Position numbers and translations under genes: made by a program
The notes under the pieces: generated by a model
The model's database searches: none
Told to the model about the DNA's origin: nothing
The model's input: only the letters and a program-made list of their open reading frames with translations
Assembly: GCF_963662255.1 (NCBI RefSeq)
Contig: NC_085046.1
Coordinates: forward strand, 130,369,332 to 130,433,331
Origin: Cinclus cinclus
Lineage: Eukaryota > Chordata > Aves > Passeriformes > Cinclidae
DNA length: 64,000 nt
Reading direction: 5' to 3'
Shown: positions 62,449-64,000 of the stretch, one piece after another
How the letters are laid out: every line of letters starts with the position of its first letter
Position numbering within the stretch: position 1 is the first letter of the stretch

Positions 62449-64000
62449 GTAAACCATAATTTAATCCACAAAATGGTTAGGTATTTTTCTCTAACTCAAA
62501 TACAGTTTGAGTTTATTCAGATGGCCACAGTGTTTAAGTTAGATTATTATGTTTTTGTCTACCTACAAATCACAAAGGTTAGTGAAATACTTGTATGTTA
62601 GAAAATAGAACCAAATCACAATAAAATGTAGTTTAATACTGAAAAGATTTCTTTCAATTTAATTAAATTCTTGAATTCACACAACTCATTTATAGCTCAA
62701 GGTAGCATCACAGAATCATAAAATGACTTGAATTGGAAGGGACCTTAAAAATATTCTAGTTCAACCCCTAGCTATAGGAAGGGACACATTTCACTCAACC
62801 AGGTTGCTCAAAGCCCCATCCAGCCTGGCCTTGAACGAAACTTCTCTGGGAAACCTGTTCCAGTGCCTCAAAATAAGGAATTTCTTTCTATTACTCATCT
62901 AAACCTACCTTTGTCCAGTTTAAAACCATTATCCCTTGTCCTGTCTGTACATGCCCTTGTGAAAAGTCCCTCTCCAGCTTTCTTGTAGACTCCCTTTAGG
63001 TACTGGAATGCTGCTGTAAGGTTTTTCTGGGGACTTCTCTTTCTCAGGCTGAAAAACCCAAACTCTCTTTTATTCATGTTTTCTATTGAGTTTCTATACC
63101 TACCACCTGTATCTGGTGGTGGATATTTTCTCCACTTTTTTTTTTTTTTTCACCGTATGGAATTTGAATGTGAATGTGGAATTTGTATGCTGAACTTAAG
63201 AGAGATTTTCTGATATATAAAAAATGCCTAATGAACTATCTATCTGATTGCTGTTGCCTCTTAGTTTGGATTTGAGGTGTGTCATGCCCAAAAGTAAAAT
63301 TGGAGAGTACTGGAATTGCAGTTTGCCTTCTTGGGTCATGTAATTTTAGATAGGTTAAAAGAATTGTAGTTTTGTGTGAGACTTTCTTGCCGTCTTTTGT
63401 TAACAGAAACCTTATACTTGACTCGAATCTAAAGGCAACATTGAGGTTTAGGGTGTGTAATATGCTGTGCTACATGGTATCATCTTGCTTTGAAATGGTT
63501 TTTGAGGAAACAGGGCTGGAGTGTCTCTTAGAGTTTAGCAATCCAATAAACTCCAGGGGCTTGGAATTATGGGAAGCCATTTCCTACCATGGACAGCGCT
63601 TCAGCTGTGGCAGCTCTGTGGAATTCTGTTCTTTGGGTCACGTCTGCAAACAACAAAAGTCACAGGCTACCCAAAAATTGTATGAATATATTTCCTTCTG
63701 TGACATTTCCAGGACTTGTGTAAGTTACCTCCTTGTGGAGAAATTGAATCAATACAGTTGTATTAATTGTTGTAAATTATGAGGTTGTAAATACAGGTGG
63801 CTTTGGTTTTGGTTTTGAGTGGACAAATGACACTGTTTAGTATAGAGGTCCTATGTGGTAAGGTGTCCTAAGATTTAATTTACACATCCTGAATTTTAGT
63901 AAGATGTAGAATCATCTGCTTAGTAGCTTTGCTTTTTTCTTTTAGGTTCTTGGAGGATGCATGTATTATACTTGTGCTGTATTTTTTTAAAGATTTATTT
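62449..64000 (+). other. VPS13B: VPS13B intron 4, partial
   Basis: The intron begins GTAAACC in phase 1 and runs off the window. It contains one antisense CR1 fragment and a poly(T) tract near 63,138-63,151. No candidate for the next VPS13B exon was found. A stop-free stretch of about 400 bases at 63,372-63,782 begins without an ATG and matches nothing I know. Confidence 0.85.
62708..63070 (-). mobile_element. CR1 LINE 3' fragment, antisense
   Basis: The + strand reads 'TCACAGAATCATAAAATGAC', 'TTGGAAGGGACCTTAAAAAT', 'CAACCAGGTTGCTCAAAGCC', 'CCTGTTCCAGTGCCTCAAAA' and 'GAAAAGTCCCTCTCCAGCTT', which is the reverse complement of a CR1 3' UTR starting at its terminal repeat. It covers roughly 360 bases. 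It lies about 260 bases after exon 4 and is inactive. Confidence 0.92.

Noticed and set aside
63372..63782. A 136-codon stop-free stretch in intron 4
   Set aside because: It starts at a TTG with no ATG, does not resemble the expected continuation of VPS13B, and shows no good acceptor and donor pair around it.
1..64000. CRISPR arrays, operons, prophage or other prokaryotic-type systems
   Set aside because: None is present. Spliced exons, long introns, a CpG island and CR1 repeats show vertebrate nuclear DNA, and no regularly spaced identical repeats were seen apart from microsatellites and the three-copy 20-bp repeat.

Overview
The window looks like bird nuclear DNA, and probably a passerine. 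Its one recognisable protein-coding gene is the 5' end of VPS13B (COH1), on the + strand. Three coding exons, joined by canonical GT/AG introns, encode about the first 138 residues of the N-terminal chorein-type region of this very large bridge-like lipid-transfer protein. Most recognised repeats are CR1 LINE fragments with the CR1 3' tail (ATTCTATG-like ends), plus two solo retroviral LTRs of types I associate with avian genomes. I see no Alu, B1 or L1 elements and no bacterial gene architecture. Passerine is an inference from the LTR types. Bird, or more loosely sauropsid, is much firmer.

Layout. Bases 1 to about 17,180 are AT-rich sequence upstream of the gene with no recognisable exon. 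They hold simple repeats and one CR1 fragment (13,862-14,349). A second CR1 (about 16,725-17,245) runs directly into a CpG island (about 17,185-17,720). The island carries an E-box, GC-box, ETS-type motifs and a perfect NRF1 palindrome, and is the likely VPS13B promoter with a non-coding exon 1 ending at 17,562. Exon 2 (18,347-18,524) carries the start codon at 18,378. Exon 3 is 25,946-26,089. Exon 4 begins at a tandem NAGNAG acceptor (62,325 or 62,328) and ends at 62,448. Introns are about 0.8, 7.4 and 36.2 kb. Intron 4 starts at 62,449 and runs past the window end.

The introns hold CR1 fragments on both strands (19.8, 24.1-24.8, 31.8, 57.0-58.1 and 62.7-63.1 kb), solo LTRs (33.1-34.1 and 44.0-44.6 kb), microsatellites, a small 20-bp tandem repeat and an unexplained stop-poor block near 40.5-41.2 kb. 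The other reading frames appear to be chance frames, mostly in AT-rich sequence or repeats.

I found no novel multigene system. The observations most worth checking are the tandem acceptor of exon 4, an upstream reading frame that would overlap the VPS13B start after splicing, and the CR1 tail fused to the promoter island.
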